From: Methylococcus sp.
GTDB taxonomy: Bacteria; Pseudomonadota; Gammaproteobacteria; Methylococcales; Methylococcaceae
DNA length: 45,010 nt
Assembly: GCA_007280285.1 (NCBI GenBank)
Contig: QYQA01000015.1
Location: forward strand, 1-45,010
Direction of reading: 5' to 3'
Positions 18,634 through 29,919 of the stretch are shown in pieces; within the stretch, counting starts at the first letter, position 1, and each line of letters begins with the position of its first letter. The notes under the pieces were generated by a model. The model was not told where the DNA came from. It did no database searches and worked only from the letters and a program-made list of their open reading frames with translations. Made by a program: the position numbers and the translations under genes.

Positions 18634-19782
18634 ATGCTTCAGCTAACAGCACAATCGGAGCCTTCTGGGGTATCAGCGATTCAAGCGGCAGAATGGAATG
18701 CCCTCACCGGGGCAACGCTCCCTTTTCTTCGGCATGAGTTTTTGGCGGCGCTTGAAACCAAGGGATGTCTTGGGGAGGCGGTGGGTTGGATTCCTTGCCC
18801 TCTTCTCCTGAGAGATTCTAAAGGCCAACTTCGAGGGGCTTTGCCGCGCTACCTTAAATTTAATTCCTTTGGTGAATTTGTCTTTGACTGGTCATGGGCT
18901 GAAGCCTATGAGCGGGCCGGACTTTCCTATTATCCCAAGCACGTCGTCGCCGCGCCCTTTACCCCGGCGACGGGGACACGACTGTTGACCGATCCATGCC
19001 TAGACCCTCAGGAAACGGGCCGGGCGCTGATGGCTCATGCGATGGACATGACGATGGATGCTGGCGTTTCATCGCTGCACTGGCTTTTTGCGACGGATCC
19101 ATCCCTTGCAGAGCAGCCTGATTTCCTGACGCGCTGGGGCTGTCAATTCCATTGGGAGAATCAGGACTATCAGGATTTCGAGGCTTTTTTGGCCACCATG
19201 ACGTCGAAACGCCGGAAGGAAATCCTGAGGGAGCGTCGTCAGGTTGAGGAGGCCGGTCTCGAGGTGGTCTGTCTTTCAGGGCTTGAGGTCACTTCGAAGG
19301 AGTGGGAGACCTTTCACGCGCTTTATCAAGGAACCTTCGATAAGCACGGTAATTATCCAGCGCTGACCCTCGATTTTTTTAAGGAAATTGCACTCACCAT
19401 GGGGGATCACGTGCTGCTGGTGATCGCCCGTCGTCATGGCGAGATGGTGGCTGCCGCCTATTTTCTGGTGGGCCCTGATACTCTCTACGGGCGCTATTGG
19501 GGCTCGCTCGAAGAGGTCCCGGGCCTTCACTTTGAAGCGTGTTATTACCGGGGCATTGAATACGCGATTGCGCAAGGCTTAAAGCGCTTTGAGCCTGGGG
19601 CCCAGGGGGAGCATAAGATCAGCCGCGGCTTCCTGCCGACCACGACCTTCTCCTATCACTTTATCCCAGAGCCGAGGTTTCGGGCAGCCATTGCCCGTCA
19701 CCTCGCGTTCGAAAATCCGCGAGTCGAGGCCTACAGGAGCGCTCTCATGGCGCGCTCTCCTTTCAAGCTGGCAGTACCATGA
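18634..19782 (+). CDS. FemAB/GNAT-like protein (COG3146, DUF482), coupled to aat
   Basis: This 382-residue protein belongs to the COG3146 / FemAB_like group, often labelled peptidoglycan biosynthesis or recognition protein; its reaction is not established as far as I know. Features seen: an N-terminal acyl-transferase-like half (WNALTGATLPFLRHEFLAALE, near residues 24-44), SFGEFVFDWSWAEAYERAGLSYYPK, the FHWENQDYQDFEAFLATMTSKRRKEILRERR segment (~170-200), and LYGRYWGSLEEVPGLHFEACYYRGIEYAI with FEPGAQGEHKISRGFLPT near the C terminus. Its stop overlaps the aat ATG (ATGA), implying coupled translation with an N-degron enzyme. Aat and Bpt share the same GNAT superfamily fold, so an aminoacyl-transfer role is a reasonable hypothesis, not shown. 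Confidence 0.88.
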   Translation: MLQLTAQSEPSGVSAIQAAEWNALTGATLPFLRHEFLAALETKGCLGEAVGWIPCPLLLRDSKGQLRGALPRYLKFNSFGEFVFDWSWAEAYERAGLSYYPKHVVAAPFTPATGTRLLTDPCLDPQETGRALMAHAMDMTMDAGVSSLHWLFATDPSLAEQPDFLTRWGCQFHWENQDYQDFEAFLATMTSKRRKEILRERRQVEEAGLEVVCLSGLEVTSKEWETFHALYQGTFDKHGNYPALTLDFFKEIALTMGDHVLLVIARRHGEMVAAAYFLVGPDTLYGRYWGSLEEVPGLHFEACYYRGIEYAIAQGLKRFEPGAQGEHKISRGFLPTTTFSYHFIPEPRFRAAIARHLAFENPRVEAYRSALMARSPFKLAVP

Positions 19783-20471
19783 TCCCAAGGCTTGATCCAG
19801 CAAATCCCCATCAGCTGTTTCCGTCTGGGGATCAAGCGCTTGAAGAACCCAATGGATTGCTGGCCCTTGGTGGTTGCCTGTCGCCGGCGCGGTTGATCAA
19901 CGCCTACCGACACGGCATCTTTCCATGGTTTAGCGAGGGGGAGCCCATTCTTTGGTGGTCCCCAGATCCCCGTTTGATCCTCATTCCAGAGCAGATCAAA
20001 GTCTCCAGAAGCCTTCGTCAACAGTGTCGAAAGTCTACGTGGGACGTCACCCATGATCGGGCCTTTGAAGCCGTGATGACGGCCTGTGCTGCGCCGCGGC
20101 GGGATGGTGAGGGCACTTGGATCAGTCCGGCGATTCAAAAGGCCTATCTGGCGCTGCATGATCTTGGGATCGCTCACTCCTTTGAGGCTTGGCAGGAGGG
20201 CGTTCTGGTCGGCGGTCTTTATGGCGTTGCCCTGGGTCAGGTCTTTTTCGGAGAGTCTATGTTTCACTGGGTCACTGATGCCTCGAAAGTCGCCTTGGTG
20301 ATGGCCGCTGATCGCCTTCGGGCCTGGGACTATCGGCTCATCGATTGCCAAGTTCAAACGGATCACCTCTCAAGTCTTGGGGCCCTTCCCATGCCTCGTG
20401 CTGAATTTCTTCTCGCGCTGAAGAGGCTCTGCAGTGAGCCGGTTGCTGAGTCGGCCTGGGAGCGGTCCTGA
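19779..20471 (+). CDS. aat: Leucyl/phenylalanyl-tRNA--protein transferase
   Basis: Aat transfers Leu or Phe from tRNA to N-terminal Lys or Arg, creating a primary N-degron for ClpS/ClpAP. The 230-residue protein has the family core LLALGGCLSPARLINAYRHGIFPWF (residues ~27-51), PILWWSPDPRLIL, and the transferase signature AHSFEAWQEGVLVGGLYGVALGQVFFGESMFH followed by the ASKVAL segment. It overlaps the upstream COG3146 gene by 4 bases and shares one base with the bpt ATG (TGATG). Its targets are removed by ClpS-ClpA encoded 3 kb away. Confidence 0.97.
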   Translation: MIPRLDPANPHQLFPSGDQALEEPNGLLALGGCLSPARLINAYRHGIFPWFSEGEPILWWSPDPRLILIPEQIKVSRSLRQQCRKSTWDVTHDRAFEAVMTACAAPRRDGEGTWISPAIQKAYLALHDLGIAHSFEAWQEGVLVGGLYGVALGQVFFGESMFHWVTDASKVALVMAADRLRAWDYRLIDCQVQTDHLSSLGALPMPRAEFLLALKRLCSEPVAESAWERS

Positions 20472-21172
20472 TGAGCACAATCTCTTTGTATTTGGGGCCC
20501 TTAGAACCGTGCCCCTATCTCGATGGGCTGACCGCCCAAATGGCGTTTCTGGCCCCAGATGAGGTGGTCACGCCTCACCTCTACAGCATCTTGGTGGCCC
20601 ATGGCTTTCGTCGCAGCGGATCGCTGATCTACCGTCCTCAGTGTCCGAACTGCCGAGCGTGTGAGCCGGTGAGGGTTCCGGTTAACCGATTTTATCCTTC
20701 GCGGGCGCAGCGACGGAGCGAAAAGCATTATGCGGATGTCGCGGTCGTCGAGCGCCCAGCGACCTTTGACGCCGCCCACTATGCGCTGTACCGGCGCTAT
20801 CAGATGGCGCGACATCCAGAGGGCAATATGGGCAAGGCGGGGCCTCAAGAGTACATCGATTTTCTGGCCAACGATCGCTTTGATAGGACGTTGTTTTTGG
20901 AATTTATCCGTGGCGATGACTTGCTCGGTGTGGCGGTAGTGGATGAATTGGATCAAGGCTTCTCCGCGGTCTATACCTTCTTTGACCCCGATCACTCCGC
21001 CGGCAGTCTCGGCACCTTCGCCATTTTATGGGAGATCAGGGAATTGATGCGGCGGCGAAAGCCCTGGCTCTACCTCGGCTTCTGGATCGAAGCCTCGCCC
21101 AAGATGCGATACAAATCGCGCTTCAAGCCTCTAGAGCGACGCTCCGAATCGGGTTGGATCACGGTTGAATAA
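20471..21172 (+). CDS. bpt: Aspartate/glutamate leucyltransferase (Bpt; Ate-like)
   Basis: Bpt transfers Leu from leucyl-tRNA to N-terminal Asp or Glu, a bacterial branch of the N-end rule; homologues are often named arginyl-tRNA-protein transferase (Ate). The 233-residue protein shows the N-terminal ATE module ([29 protein letters not shown] with three clustered cysteines) and the C-terminal module ([35 protein letters not shown]...[10 protein letters not shown]...[20 protein letters not shown]). The start shares a base with the aat stop. Leucyl specificity is inferred from the bacterial family. Confidence 0.95.
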   Translation: MSTISLYLGPLEPCPYLDGLTAQMAFLAPDEVVTPHLYSILVAHGFRRSGSLIYRPQCPNCRACEPVRVPVNRFYPSRAQRRSEKHYADVAVVERPATFDAAHYALYRRYQMARHPEGNMGKAGPQEYIDFLANDRFDRTLFLEFIRGDDLLGVAVVDELDQGFSAVYTFFDPDHSAGSLGTFAILWEIRELMRRRKPWLYLGFWIEASPKMRYKSRFKPLERRSESGWITVE

Positions 21173-21212
21173 AGGAGCTAAGGGGTCGCTCAGTCGGGCT
21201 CAATGCCGGCTG

Positions 21213-21221
21213 TGGTAGAAT
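21213..21221 (+). promoter_or_regulatory. Extended -10 promoter for infA
   Basis: TGGTAGAAT gives a TGn-extended -10 (TAGAAT at 21216-21221) about 55 bases before the infA ATG. No good -35 is seen, which extended -10 promoters can tolerate. The same TAGAATG string recurs upstream of purB and the Sel1 gene. Confidence 0.45.
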
Positions 21222-21276
21222 GGTGGTTTTTTTGGGATGGGGCTTAAAGGCTTCTTCCGCGCCAGCAAGAGAGTTT

Positions 21277-21495
21277 ATGTCGAAAGAAGATCATATCGAG
21301 ATGGAAGGAAAGGTTATTGAAACCCTTCCCAATACCACATTCCGGGTGGAGCTAGACAACGGACATGTTGTCATGGCCCACATTTCTGGAAAGATGCGCA
21401 AGCACTATATCCGGATTCTGACGGGCGATCGGGTCAAGGTCGAAATGACTCCTTATGACCTTTCCAAAGGCCGCATCACCTTCCGTCAACGCTGA
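21277..21495 (+). CDS. infA: Translation initiation factor IF-1
   Basis: IF-1 binds the A site of the 30S subunit during initiation. The correct start is the ATG at 21277, giving 72 residues beginning [20 protein letters not shown]; the frame stays open 19 codons upstream but that part contains the promoter. The S1/OB-fold stretch [41 protein letters not shown] is nearly identical to E. coli IF-1. A purine-rich AAGAGAG precedes the ATG. It converges on clpA with only 9 bases between stop codons. Confidence 0.97.
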   Translation: MSKEDHIEMEGKVIETLPNTTFRVELDNGHVVMAHISGKMRKHYIRILTGDRVKVEMTPYDLSKGRITFRQR

Positions 21496-21504
21496 TTCTT
21501 GAGA

Positions 21505-23772
21505 TCAGGCCGGTATTGACGCCTCGCTCATTTCCTCCACCACGAAGGACATCTCACCCCCTTCAACGCTAATTCTGGCGACGCCGCCGCCTTGGAGCTT
21601 TCCAAAGAGGATTTCTTCGGCCAGGGGTTTCTTGATCTTTTCCTGAATAACCCGGCTCATTGGTCGTGCGCCCATGAGGGGGTCAAAACCATGTTCGGCG
21701 AGCCATTGACGGGCCAAAGGTTCGAGGACGATCGATACCCGTTTTTCTGCTAATTGGGTTTCAAGTTCAAACATGAACTTGTCAACGACTTGGGTGATGA
21801 TGTCGATATTGAGCGCGTTGAACTGGATGATGGCGTCCAGACGATTCCTAAACTCAGGGGAGAAAGTGCGCTCGACCGCCTTGAGGCTATCGCTGCTGTG
21901 ATCTTGATGGGTGAAGCCGATGGAGGCGCGGCCGGCTTCAGTCACCCCGGCATTCGTGGTCATGATCAGGATGATGTTGCGGAAATCTGCCTTGCGGCCA
22001 TTGTTATCGGTTAGGGTGCCGTGATCCATCACCTGCAGGAGAAGGTTGAAGACATCCGGATGGGCCTTCTCGATTTCATCGAGGAGGACGACCGCATGGG
22101 GGTGCTTGGTGACCGCTTCGGTGAGGAGACCGCCTTGGTCGAATCCGACGTACCCTGGCGGTGCCCCAATCAGCCTTGATACGGTATGGCGTTCCATATA
22201 TTCGGACATGTCATAGCGAAGGAGCTCCACCCCAAGGACCTTCGCGAGTTGGCGGCTGACTTCTGTCTTACCGACGCCGGTGGGTCCTGCAAAAAGAAAA
22301 CTGCCAATCGGTTTTTGGGCATCGCGAAGCCCTGCTCTTGAAAGTTTGATGGCCGCGGCGAGGCTGTGGATGGCTTGGTCTTGCCCAAACACCAGAAGCT
22401 TCAGGTTCTTTTCAAGGTCCCGGAGCTTGTCTTTGTCATTGGTGGAGACCGTTTTCGGGGGAATTCGAGCGATTTTTGCGACGATCTCTTCGATCTCAAA
22501 AGTGCCCAGTAGTTTCTTTCGCTTGGACAAAGGGAGAAGGCGCTGTCCGGCGCCGGCCTCATCGATGACATCGATGGCCTTGTCGGGAAGATGCCGGTCG
22601 TTGATATAACGATCGGAAAGTTCAGCTGCGGTCCTTAGAGCCGCCAAGGAGTATTTTACTTGATGGTGTTCTTCAAAGCGGGTCTTAAGCCCCTTGAGTA
22701 TCTGAAAGGTTTCATCGACCGAGGGTTCAAGGACATCAATTTTTTGGAAACGGCGGGCGAGCGCTCGATCCTTTTCAAAGATGCCCCGGTACTCTTGATA
22801 GGTGGTCGATCCGATGCAGCGAAGGTCGCCTGAAGCTAGCACCGGCTTGATCAGGTTAGAAGCATCCATGACCCCGCCAGAAGCCGATCCAGCACCGATG
22901 ATGGTGTGGATTTCGTCAATGAAGAGAATGGAGTGGGGCTCTTTCTTGAGCTGGGCTAGAAGGGCCTTGAGGCGCTTCTCAAAGTCCCCTCGGTACTTGG
23001 TGCCAGCAACCAGGGCGCCAAGGTCCAAGGAGTAGATGGTACTTCCTTGAAGGACTTCGGGAACCTCGCCATCGACGATCTTTTTGGCGAGACCCTCCGC
23101 GATGGCGGTTTTGCCCACACCGGCTTCTCCGACCAGAAGGGGGTTATTCTTTCGGCGCCGGCAAAGAACCTGAATGGTTCGTTCGACCTCAAGACGCCGG
23201 CCAATCAAGGGATCAATCTTTCCACAACGAGCCAATTCGTTGAGGTTTTCGGCAAATTTCTCAAGGGGATTGGCGCTGACTGAGTCGCCTTCTTCGGCGT
23301 CTATCGATATCGGTTTTTCAGGCGTTCCGGAATCATCATGGAGTTTTGAGATGCCGTGCGAGATGAAATTCACCAGATCGAGGCGGCTTACTTCCTGCTG
23401 ATTGAGAAGGAAAACAGCATGCGAATCCTGTTCGCTAAAGATAGCCACCAGAATATTGGCCCCCGTCACTTCCTGGCGACCTGATGATTGAACATGGAAG
23501 GCAGCGCGCTGCAAGACACGCTGGAATCCGAGCGTCGGTTGGGTCTCTCGTTTGAGACCCGTGGCAATCAGGGGGGTTGTCTGTTCAAGGAATTCGGTCA
23601 CTTCTTGGCGAAGTACTTCGATCTGCGCGCCACAGGCCTTGAGCACCTCAATGGCGGCAGCATTGTCCAGCATGGCGAGGAGGAGATGCTCCACTGAAAT
23701 GAATTCATGCCGTTTTTCATAGGCCGACCGGAAGGACTGGTTGAGGGATAGCTCAAGTTCTTTGCTTAGCAT
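21505..23772 (-). CDS. clpA: ATP-dependent Clp protease ATP-binding subunit ClpA
   Basis: ClpA is the AAA+ unfoldase that feeds N-degron and other substrates into ClpP. I choose the ATG at 23772 (755 residues, starting [12 protein letters not shown] like E. coli) because AGGAG lies 6 bases before it; the ATG two codons earlier would abut that site. Domains: N-terminal ClpS-binding repeat domain (1-~145), D1 with [15 protein letters not shown] and [15 protein letters not shown]2 with [15 protein letters not shown] and [14 protein letters not shown], and the ClpP-docking loop IGFTHQDHS. ClpS is encoded upstream in the same direction with a 104-base gap. Its usual protease partner clpP is not in this window. 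Confidence 0.97.
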   Translation of the reverse strand: MLSKELELSLNQSFRSAYEKRHEFISVEHLLLAMLDNAAAIEVLKACGAQIEVLRQEVTEFLEQTTPLIATGLKRETQPTLGFQRVLQRAAFHVQSSGRQEVTGANILVAIFSEQDSHAVFLLNQQEVSRLDLVNFISHGISKLHDDSGTPEKPISIDAEEGDSVSANPLEKFAENLNELARCGKIDPLIGRRLEVERTIQVLCRRRKNNPLLVGEAGVGKTAIAEGLAKKIVDGEVPEVLQGSTIYSLDLGALVAGTKYRGDFEKRLKALLAQLKKEPHSILFIDEIHTIIGAGSASGGVMDASNLIKPVLASGDLRCIGSTTYQEYRGIFEKDRALARRFQKIDVLEPSVDETFQILKGLKTRFEEHHQVKYSLAALRTAAELSDRYINDRHLPDKAIDVIDEAGAGQRLLPLSKRKKLLGTFEIEEIVAKIARIPPKTVSTNDKDKLRDLEKNLKLLVFGQDQAIHSLAAAIKLSRAGLRDAQKPIGSFLFAGPTGVGKTEVSRQLAKVLGVELLRYDMSEYMERHTVSRLIGAPPGYVGFDQGGLLTEAVTKHPHAVVLLDEIEKAHPDVFNLLLQVMDHGTLTDNNGRKADFRNIILIMTTNAGVTEAGRASIGFTHQDHSSDSLKAVERTFSPEFRNRLDAIIQFNALNIDIITQVVDKFMFELETQLAEKRVSIVLEPLARQWLAEHGFDPLMGARPMSRVIQEKIKKPLAEEILFGKLQGGGVARISVEGGEMSFVVEEMSEASIPA

Positions 23773-23876
23773 CGTCATCTCCTATGAGGGCCACAGCGGC
23801 CTCGATTCCGGTTCGTCGCCGGAGTGACTTTTTCTTAAGGCACCCCGGCGGGTTGACAGACCATTTCGTTCTTCAG

Positions 23877-24197
23877 TTAAGCCTCATCCATATCACAAAG
23901 AAGCGGGTGCTGGTGCTCCCTCGAGAAATCGTTCACCTGGCGGACTTTGCTTTCGGCGATGTCTTTCGAGTACACCCCGCAAACCCCCATCCCCCGGGTG
24001 TGGACATGGAGCATGACCTGAGTCGCCTTATCTTCATCCATGCTGAAGAATACCTTGAGGATCTCCACGACGAATTCCATCGGCGTAAAGTCATCATTTA
24101 GAAGAAAAACCTTATAGAGCGGCGGTCGCTTCAGTTTTGGTTTAGCTTCTTTGACCAGAAGGTCATCATCGTTTTTTTCTTGGGTGTCTCTCGCCAT
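23877..24197 (-). CDS. clpS: ClpS adaptor, N-recognin
   Basis: ClpS binds N-terminal Leu, Phe, Tyr or Trp of degradation substrates and delivers them to ClpA. The 106-residue protein has a flexible charged N-terminal tail (1-~28), then the core [21 protein letters not shown] with the Asn-Asp-Asp group that holds the alpha-amino group, [13 protein letters not shown] and the C-terminal HPLLCDMD. It is transcribed before clpA and divergent from the Nudix gene. With Aat and Bpt nearby, the locus encodes degron makers, reader and unfoldase. Confidence 0.97.
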   Translation of the reverse strand: MARDTQEKNDDDLLVKEAKPKLKRPPLYKVFLLNDDFTPMEFVVEILKVFFSMDEDKATQVMLHVHTRGMGVCGVYSKDIAESKVRQVNDFSREHQHPLLCDMDEA

Positions 24198-24232
24198 GTC
24201 CGTTCATGGTGTTAAGGGATCTTTAGGCGCTG

Positions 24233-24261
24233 AATATACCATCAGGTAAGAGGCCTGTCCT
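24233..24261 (-). promoter_or_regulatory. Promoter for clpS (minus strand)
   Basis: On the minus strand AGGACA (24261-24256), 17 bases, then TATATT (24238-24233) with an adjoining TGG form an extended -10 promoter. The start site would be near 24226, giving a leader of about 30 bases before the clpS ATG. A plus-strand TGGCATAAT (24324-24332) in the same gap could serve the Nudix gene. Confidence 0.5.
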
Positions 24262-24336
24262 CCTGTTGAAGTTCCTTTTTGGGGCGGATAGTGGTCATGC
24301 TGGCTGGGGGAAACTTGGCCTTGTGGCATAATTAGG

Positions 24337-24867
24337 ATGGGTCTATGGCAGCGAGCCACAGGGCTTCTCTTTGGCACTTTTTCTCTCCTTCTCATGCGCT
24401 TACCGCCTTTGTTATCCCCCGTTCGCCCAAGACTTACCGTTGCCGCCGTGATCGAAAATGATGGCCGTTTCCTCTTCGTCGAAGAGCGGGACGGTCAGGG
24501 GCGATCGGTGATCAATCAGCCCGCAGGCCATGTTGAAGGCGGTGAATCTCTCCTCGAAGCACTGGTCCGTGAAACGGTGGAGGAAACCGGTTTTGGGGTA
24601 GAGCCTCTCTTTCTCGTCGGCGCCTATCTCTGGACGACGCCCGATGGCAGCCGCAGCTATCTTCGAATGGCCATCGCAGCCAAGGCACTCAGCCATGATG
24701 CTGATCGACCCTTGGATGAAGGCATTGAGCGGGCACTCTGGCTCAGCCGTGAAGAATTGGTGGCCGAGACTGATCGCCATCGAAGCCCCCTGGTCCTTCG
24801 TTGCGTCGACGATTATCTCTTCGGGGAGTGTTACCCTCTGACCCTCATGAAATCGTTGACCGATTAA
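24337..24867 (+). CDS. nudJ: Nudix hydrolase, NudJ/YmfB-like
   Basis: NudJ-like enzymes hydrolyse nucleoside tri- and diphosphates, including the thiamine intermediate HMP-PP. The Nudix box is complete: GHVEGGESLLEALVRETVEETGFGVEP (G-x5-E-x7-REVxEExG pattern, here RETVEETG). The core starts at RLTVAAVIENDGRFLFVEERDG. The start is uncertain: ATG 24337 (176 residues) adds a hydrophobic stretch not typical of the family, and a -10 (TGGCATAAT, 24324-24332) would place transcription start near 24339, so ATG 24394 (157 residues) may be the true one. It is followed directly by mnmA, the E. coli order nudJ-mnmA. Confidence 0.9.
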   Translation: MGLWQRATGLLFGTFSLLLMRLPPLLSPVRPRLTVAAVIENDGRFLFVEERDGQGRSVINQPAGHVEGGESLLEALVRETVEETGFGVEPLFLVGAYLWTTPDGSRSYLRMAIAAKALSHDADRPLDEGIERALWLSREELVAETDRHRSPLVLRCVDDYLFGECYPLTLMKSLTD

Positions 24868-25986
<1,119 letters not shown>

Positions 25987-26001
25987 AACAGCCAACCCAG
26001 A

Positions 26002-26007
26002 TAGAAT
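26002..26007 (+). promoter_or_regulatory. Candidate -10 for purB
   Basis: TAGAAT, followed by GG, lies 39 bases before the purB ATG in the 59-base gap after mnmA. No clear -35. The same TAGAATG string appears upstream of infA and the Sel1 gene, which supports a genome-typical -10. Confidence 0.35.
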
Positions 26008-26015
26008 GGCCCTAG

Positions 26016-27407
<1,392 letters not shown>

Positions 27408-27442
27408 TGTGTGTCTCATCCCTTTTTGGAATTCACTCTCTC

Positions 27443-28063
27443 ATGATGAAGCGAACCTTTGCGCTGGTTTTTTTATGGCTCTCCATGCCCGTCCTTGGGG
27501 GGATGTCCCCCGAGGCTCGGCTGAAAGATTTTCTCAATAAGGCCAGCTCCCTTGAGGCTTCCTTTGTCCAGGTTCAGGTGGATGAAAAGGGGAATCTCGG
27601 GAAGCGCAGCAATGGCATGTTTTATCTTCAGCGTCCCGGGAAATTTAGGTGGAATTACGAGAAGCCGTACCATCAGGAAATTGTCTCAAGCGCCGACAAG
27701 GTCTGGTTCTTCGATAAGGATCTTGATCAGGTCACGGCCAAGAAACTGAATCAGGCCATTGGATCGACCCCTGCTCTTTTGTTGACCGGCGATGTTCCCC
27801 TTGAAAAAAACTTCACGATTGAAAGCCAATCGGATGAAGAGGGAATCGCAATCATCAAGCTGATCCCAAAGTCTGAAGAGAGCGGTTTCAAGTATGTCCA
27901 GATTGGCATCGAAAATGGCCGTCTTGTCGGCATGGAGTTGAGTGACAACTTTGGACAATTAACCCGTATCTATTTCGAAAATCTCAAGACAGGGATCAAG
28001 ATCGATCCGGCTCTTTTTATCTTCAAGCCGCCTCAAGGCGTTGATGTTTTTGAAGAGAAATAG
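27443..28063 (+). CDS. lolA: Outer-membrane lipoprotein carrier protein LolA
   Basis: LolA is the periplasmic chaperone that carries lipoproteins from LolCDE to LolB. From ATG 27443 the protein has 206 residues, with a signal peptide (MMKRTFALVFLWLSMPVLGG). The core contains SSLEASFVQVQVDEKG, GMFYLQRPGKFRWNYEKPYHQEIVSSADKVWFFDKDLDQVT and FENLKTGIKIDPALFIFKPPQGVDV, typical LolA strands. A start at 27407, overlapping the purB stop, is possible by coupling but adds 12 residues before the signal peptide. LolA next to rarA (separated here by one small gene) is a conserved arrangement. Confidence 0.94.
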   Translation: MMKRTFALVFLWLSMPVLGGMSPEARLKDFLNKASSLEASFVQVQVDEKGNLGKRSNGMFYLQRPGKFRWNYEKPYHQEIVSSADKVWFFDKDLDQVTAKKLNQAIGSTPALLLTGDVPLEKNFTIESQSDEEGIAIIKLIPKSEESGFKYVQIGIENGRLVGMELSDNFGQLTRIYFENLKTGIKIDPALFIFKPPQGVDVFEEK

Positions 28064-28109
28064 CCAAGCTTTCCAACCTTAAGGCCATTGATATGTGGAG
28101 TGACCCAGT

Positions 28110-28469
28110 ATGAGCACATTGATTATTTCAGGGAGCCGAGGAACGGATGATCCGACGATGGCGACCTTGCCCTTTATTGCAGCGAAGGCCTCCAAAGAAG
28201 CCGGCCATGATGTCGTGATCTGGCTTTGGAACGAAGCGGTGACGCTGGCCCGGCTGGGGATCGCCGATCATGTGGTGGGAGTTAATTTACCGCCCCTGAA
28301 GGATCTTTTGGTCTATGCCCAAGCTGAATCCATCCCGATCTGGGTCTGCAGTGCCTGTGCGATCGCGCGGCAGATGGGGGAAGAGGATGTGGTCCTGGGC
28401 GCAGTCATTAAGGGGATGCCCGAATACATCAAGGCGGTCATCGAGCGAGACCGCAACATCACGTTCTAA
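28110..28469 (+). CDS. DsrE/DsrF-like protein
   Basis: This small cytosolic protein of the DsrE/F fold (119 residues) belongs to a family linked to sulfur relay and predicted peroxiredoxin-like functions. Seen: an N-terminal beta strand and loop TLIISGSRGTDDP, AAKASKEAGHDVVIWLWNEAV, and a Cys pair Cys80/Cys83 in VCSACAIAR, which could be redox-active or carry sulfur. A GGAGTGA ribosome binding site precedes the ATG. It lies between lolA and rarA; MnmA, a sulfur-relay client, is 2 kb upstream, but a link is speculative. Confidence 0.8.
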   Translation: MSTLIISGSRGTDDPTMATLPFIAAKASKEAGHDVVIWLWNEAVTLARLGIADHVVGVNLPPLKDLLVYAQAESIPIWVCSACAIARQMGEEDVVLGAVIKGMPEYIKAVIERDRNITF

Positions 28470-28521
28470 TCACGTCCTAATAAAGCTCCCCCCAAGATCC
28501 CTCGCTTTGATCGAGCGTGAT

Positions 28522-28571
28522 GAAGGCGAGGCCTTCGCCCGAAGGGATCGTGACCTTCTTTTGAAGGGAGG
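28522..28571 (+). promoter_or_regulatory. Alternating complementary segments in the rarA leader
   Basis: Five segments alternate: GAAGGC (28522-28527), GCCTTC (28531-28536), GAAGG (28541-28545), CCTTC (28554-28558) and GAAGG (28563-28567). Neighbours can pair in mutually exclusive ways. The last segment is the beginning of a strong ribosome binding site (AAGGGAGG, 28564-28571), so pairing of the fourth and fifth segments would mask it. GAAGG and CCTTC are frequent in this genome, so chance is possible. Confidence 0.35.
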
Positions 28572-28577
28572 CTTAAA

Positions 28578-28646
28578 ATGGAGTTTCGCCTAGAGACACT
28601 CTTCTTGGATCATGCGCGAGAATACTTCAAAACCCTTGGCCGATAG
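28578..28646 (+). other. Possible 22-codon leader ORF overlapping the rarA start
   Basis: ATG 28578 is preceded by GGGAGG at 6-base spacing, the best ribosome binding site nearby, yet its frame closes at TAG 28644-28646 after [13 protein letters not shown] and nine more residues. It is shifted by one base from rarA. The stop is one base before ATG 28648, an internal Met codon of rarA. It could be a regulatory leader peptide, or the true N terminus of RarA interrupted by a one-base indel or frameshift. Confidence 0.3.
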
Positions 28647-29919
28647 GATGCGCCCCCGATCCCTTGAGGAATATATCGGCCAGGGCCATCTTTTAGCGCC
28701 CGGGAAACCCCTTTACGAAGCGATTCGTAAAGGACGGCTCCATTCGATGATTTTCTGGGGCCCTCCAGGAACCGGCAAGACGACCTTGGCTCGCCTTATA
28801 GCCACCCATGCCGATGCCGCATTTGCAACCCTTTCAGCGGTCCTTTCGGGGGTTAAGGATATCCGTGAAGAGGTCAAGGCCGCGCACCTCGAACGCGAAA
28901 GGTCTCATCGTCAGACCCTCCTCTTTGTTGATGAGGTCCATCGCTTCAATAAGTCACAGCAGGATGCCTTTCTTCCCCATGTCGAAGACGGAACCTTCTG
29001 TTTTATAGGCGCGACGACCGAAAATCCTTCCTTTGAACTCAATAACGCACTCCTCTCAAGAGCGAGGGTTTATGTCTTAAGGTCGCTGTCGATAGAAGAA
29101 TTGAAAGCGGTGATGAGGGGAGCCCTTTTAGATGCCGAGCGAGGGCTTGGAGCACGGACGATGAGTTTCTTTGAGGGTGTCGATCAATGGTATGCAGAAG
29201 CGGCCGATGGCGATGCCCGGAAGGCCCTTAACCTCCTCGAAATGACCGTTGATCTTCTTGGGTCTAAGGAGACGGTCATTGGGCCTGACATCGCCAAGGA
29301 GATCCTCGGCGGGGCTTTTGCCCGCCGCTTCGACAAGGGTGGGGAGGCCTTTTACGATCAGATTTCCGCGTTCCACAAATCGGTTCGAGGCAGTGCGCCG
29401 GATGCTTCCCTCTATTGGTTTTGCAGGATGCTCGATGGTGGGATTGATCCCCTCTATTTGGCGCGCCGTATTGTCCGGATCGCGAGTGAGGACGTGGGTA
29501 ATGCAGATCCCCGGGCGCTCGAATTATCGCTGAATGCATGGGATGTGCAGCAGCGTCTTGGGAGTCCAGAAGGGGAGCTTGCGATGGCGCAGGCGGTGCT
29601 TTATTTAGCGGCAGCACCAAAGAGCAATGCCGTTTATACCGCCTACAAGATGGCGAAGGCGGATGTGGCCGCGTCAGGAAGCCATGAAGTCCCTCTTCAT
29701 TTGAGGAATGCGCCGACGGATTTAATGAAGAAGCTCGATTATGGGAAGGCCTACCGGTATGCCCATGATGAACCAGAGGCCTATGCCGCAGGGGAATCCT
29801 ATTTCCCAGAAGGCCTTCAGCCTCGGGAATATTATCGGCCCGCGCCGCGAGGTCTTGAGATCAAGATCGCCGAAAAAATAGCCCGGTTAAGAGCGCTGGA
29901 TGAGGGGGCTAAGCGTTGA
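28612..29919 (+). CDS. rarA: Replication-associated recombination protein A (RarA/MgsA)
   Basis: RarA is an AAA+ ATPase of the clamp-loader/RuvB type acting at stalled replication forks. The 435-residue protein has [18 protein letters not shown], the P-loop GPPGTGKT, Walker [24 protein letters not shown], sensor [21 protein letters not shown], and the tetramer domain [18 protein letters not shown]...[13 protein letters not shown]...YFPEG. ATG 28612 has only GGA two bases before it, while a far better ribosome binding site serves an out-of-frame ATG at 28578 (see leader ORF). E. coli RarA has ~10 extra N-terminal residues at this point, which fits an alternative start. The stop overlaps birA by 4 bases. 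Confidence 0.94.
   Translation: MRENTSKPLADRMRPRSLEEYIGQGHLLAPGKPLYEAIRKGRLHSMIFWGPPGTGKTTLARLIATHADAAFATLSAVLSGVKDIREEVKAAHLERERSHRQTLLFVDEVHRFNKSQQDAFLPHVEDGTFCFIGATTENPSFELNNALLSRARVYVLRSLSIEELKAVMRGALLDAERGLGARTMSFFEGVDQWYAEAADGDARKALNLLEMTVDLLGSKETVIGPDIAKEILGGAFARRFDKGGEAFYDQISAFHKSVRGSAPDASLYWFCRMLDGGIDPLYLARRIVRIASEDVGNADPRALELSLNAWDVQQRLGSPEGELAMAQAVLYLAAAPKSNAVYTAYKMAKADVAASGSHEVPLHLRNAPTDLMKKLDYGKAYRYAHDEPEAYAAGESYFPEGLQPREYYRPAPRGLEIKIAEKIARLRALDEGAKR

Noticed and set aside
21181-21235. Hairpin plus T7 run between bpt and infA as a terminator
   Set aside because: The possible stem is imperfect and more than ten bases from the T-run, and the same bases form the infA extended -10.
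23784-24101. Plus-strand ORF opposite clpS
   Set aside because: It mirrors clpS in another frame; the minus-strand protein is an unmistakable ClpS.
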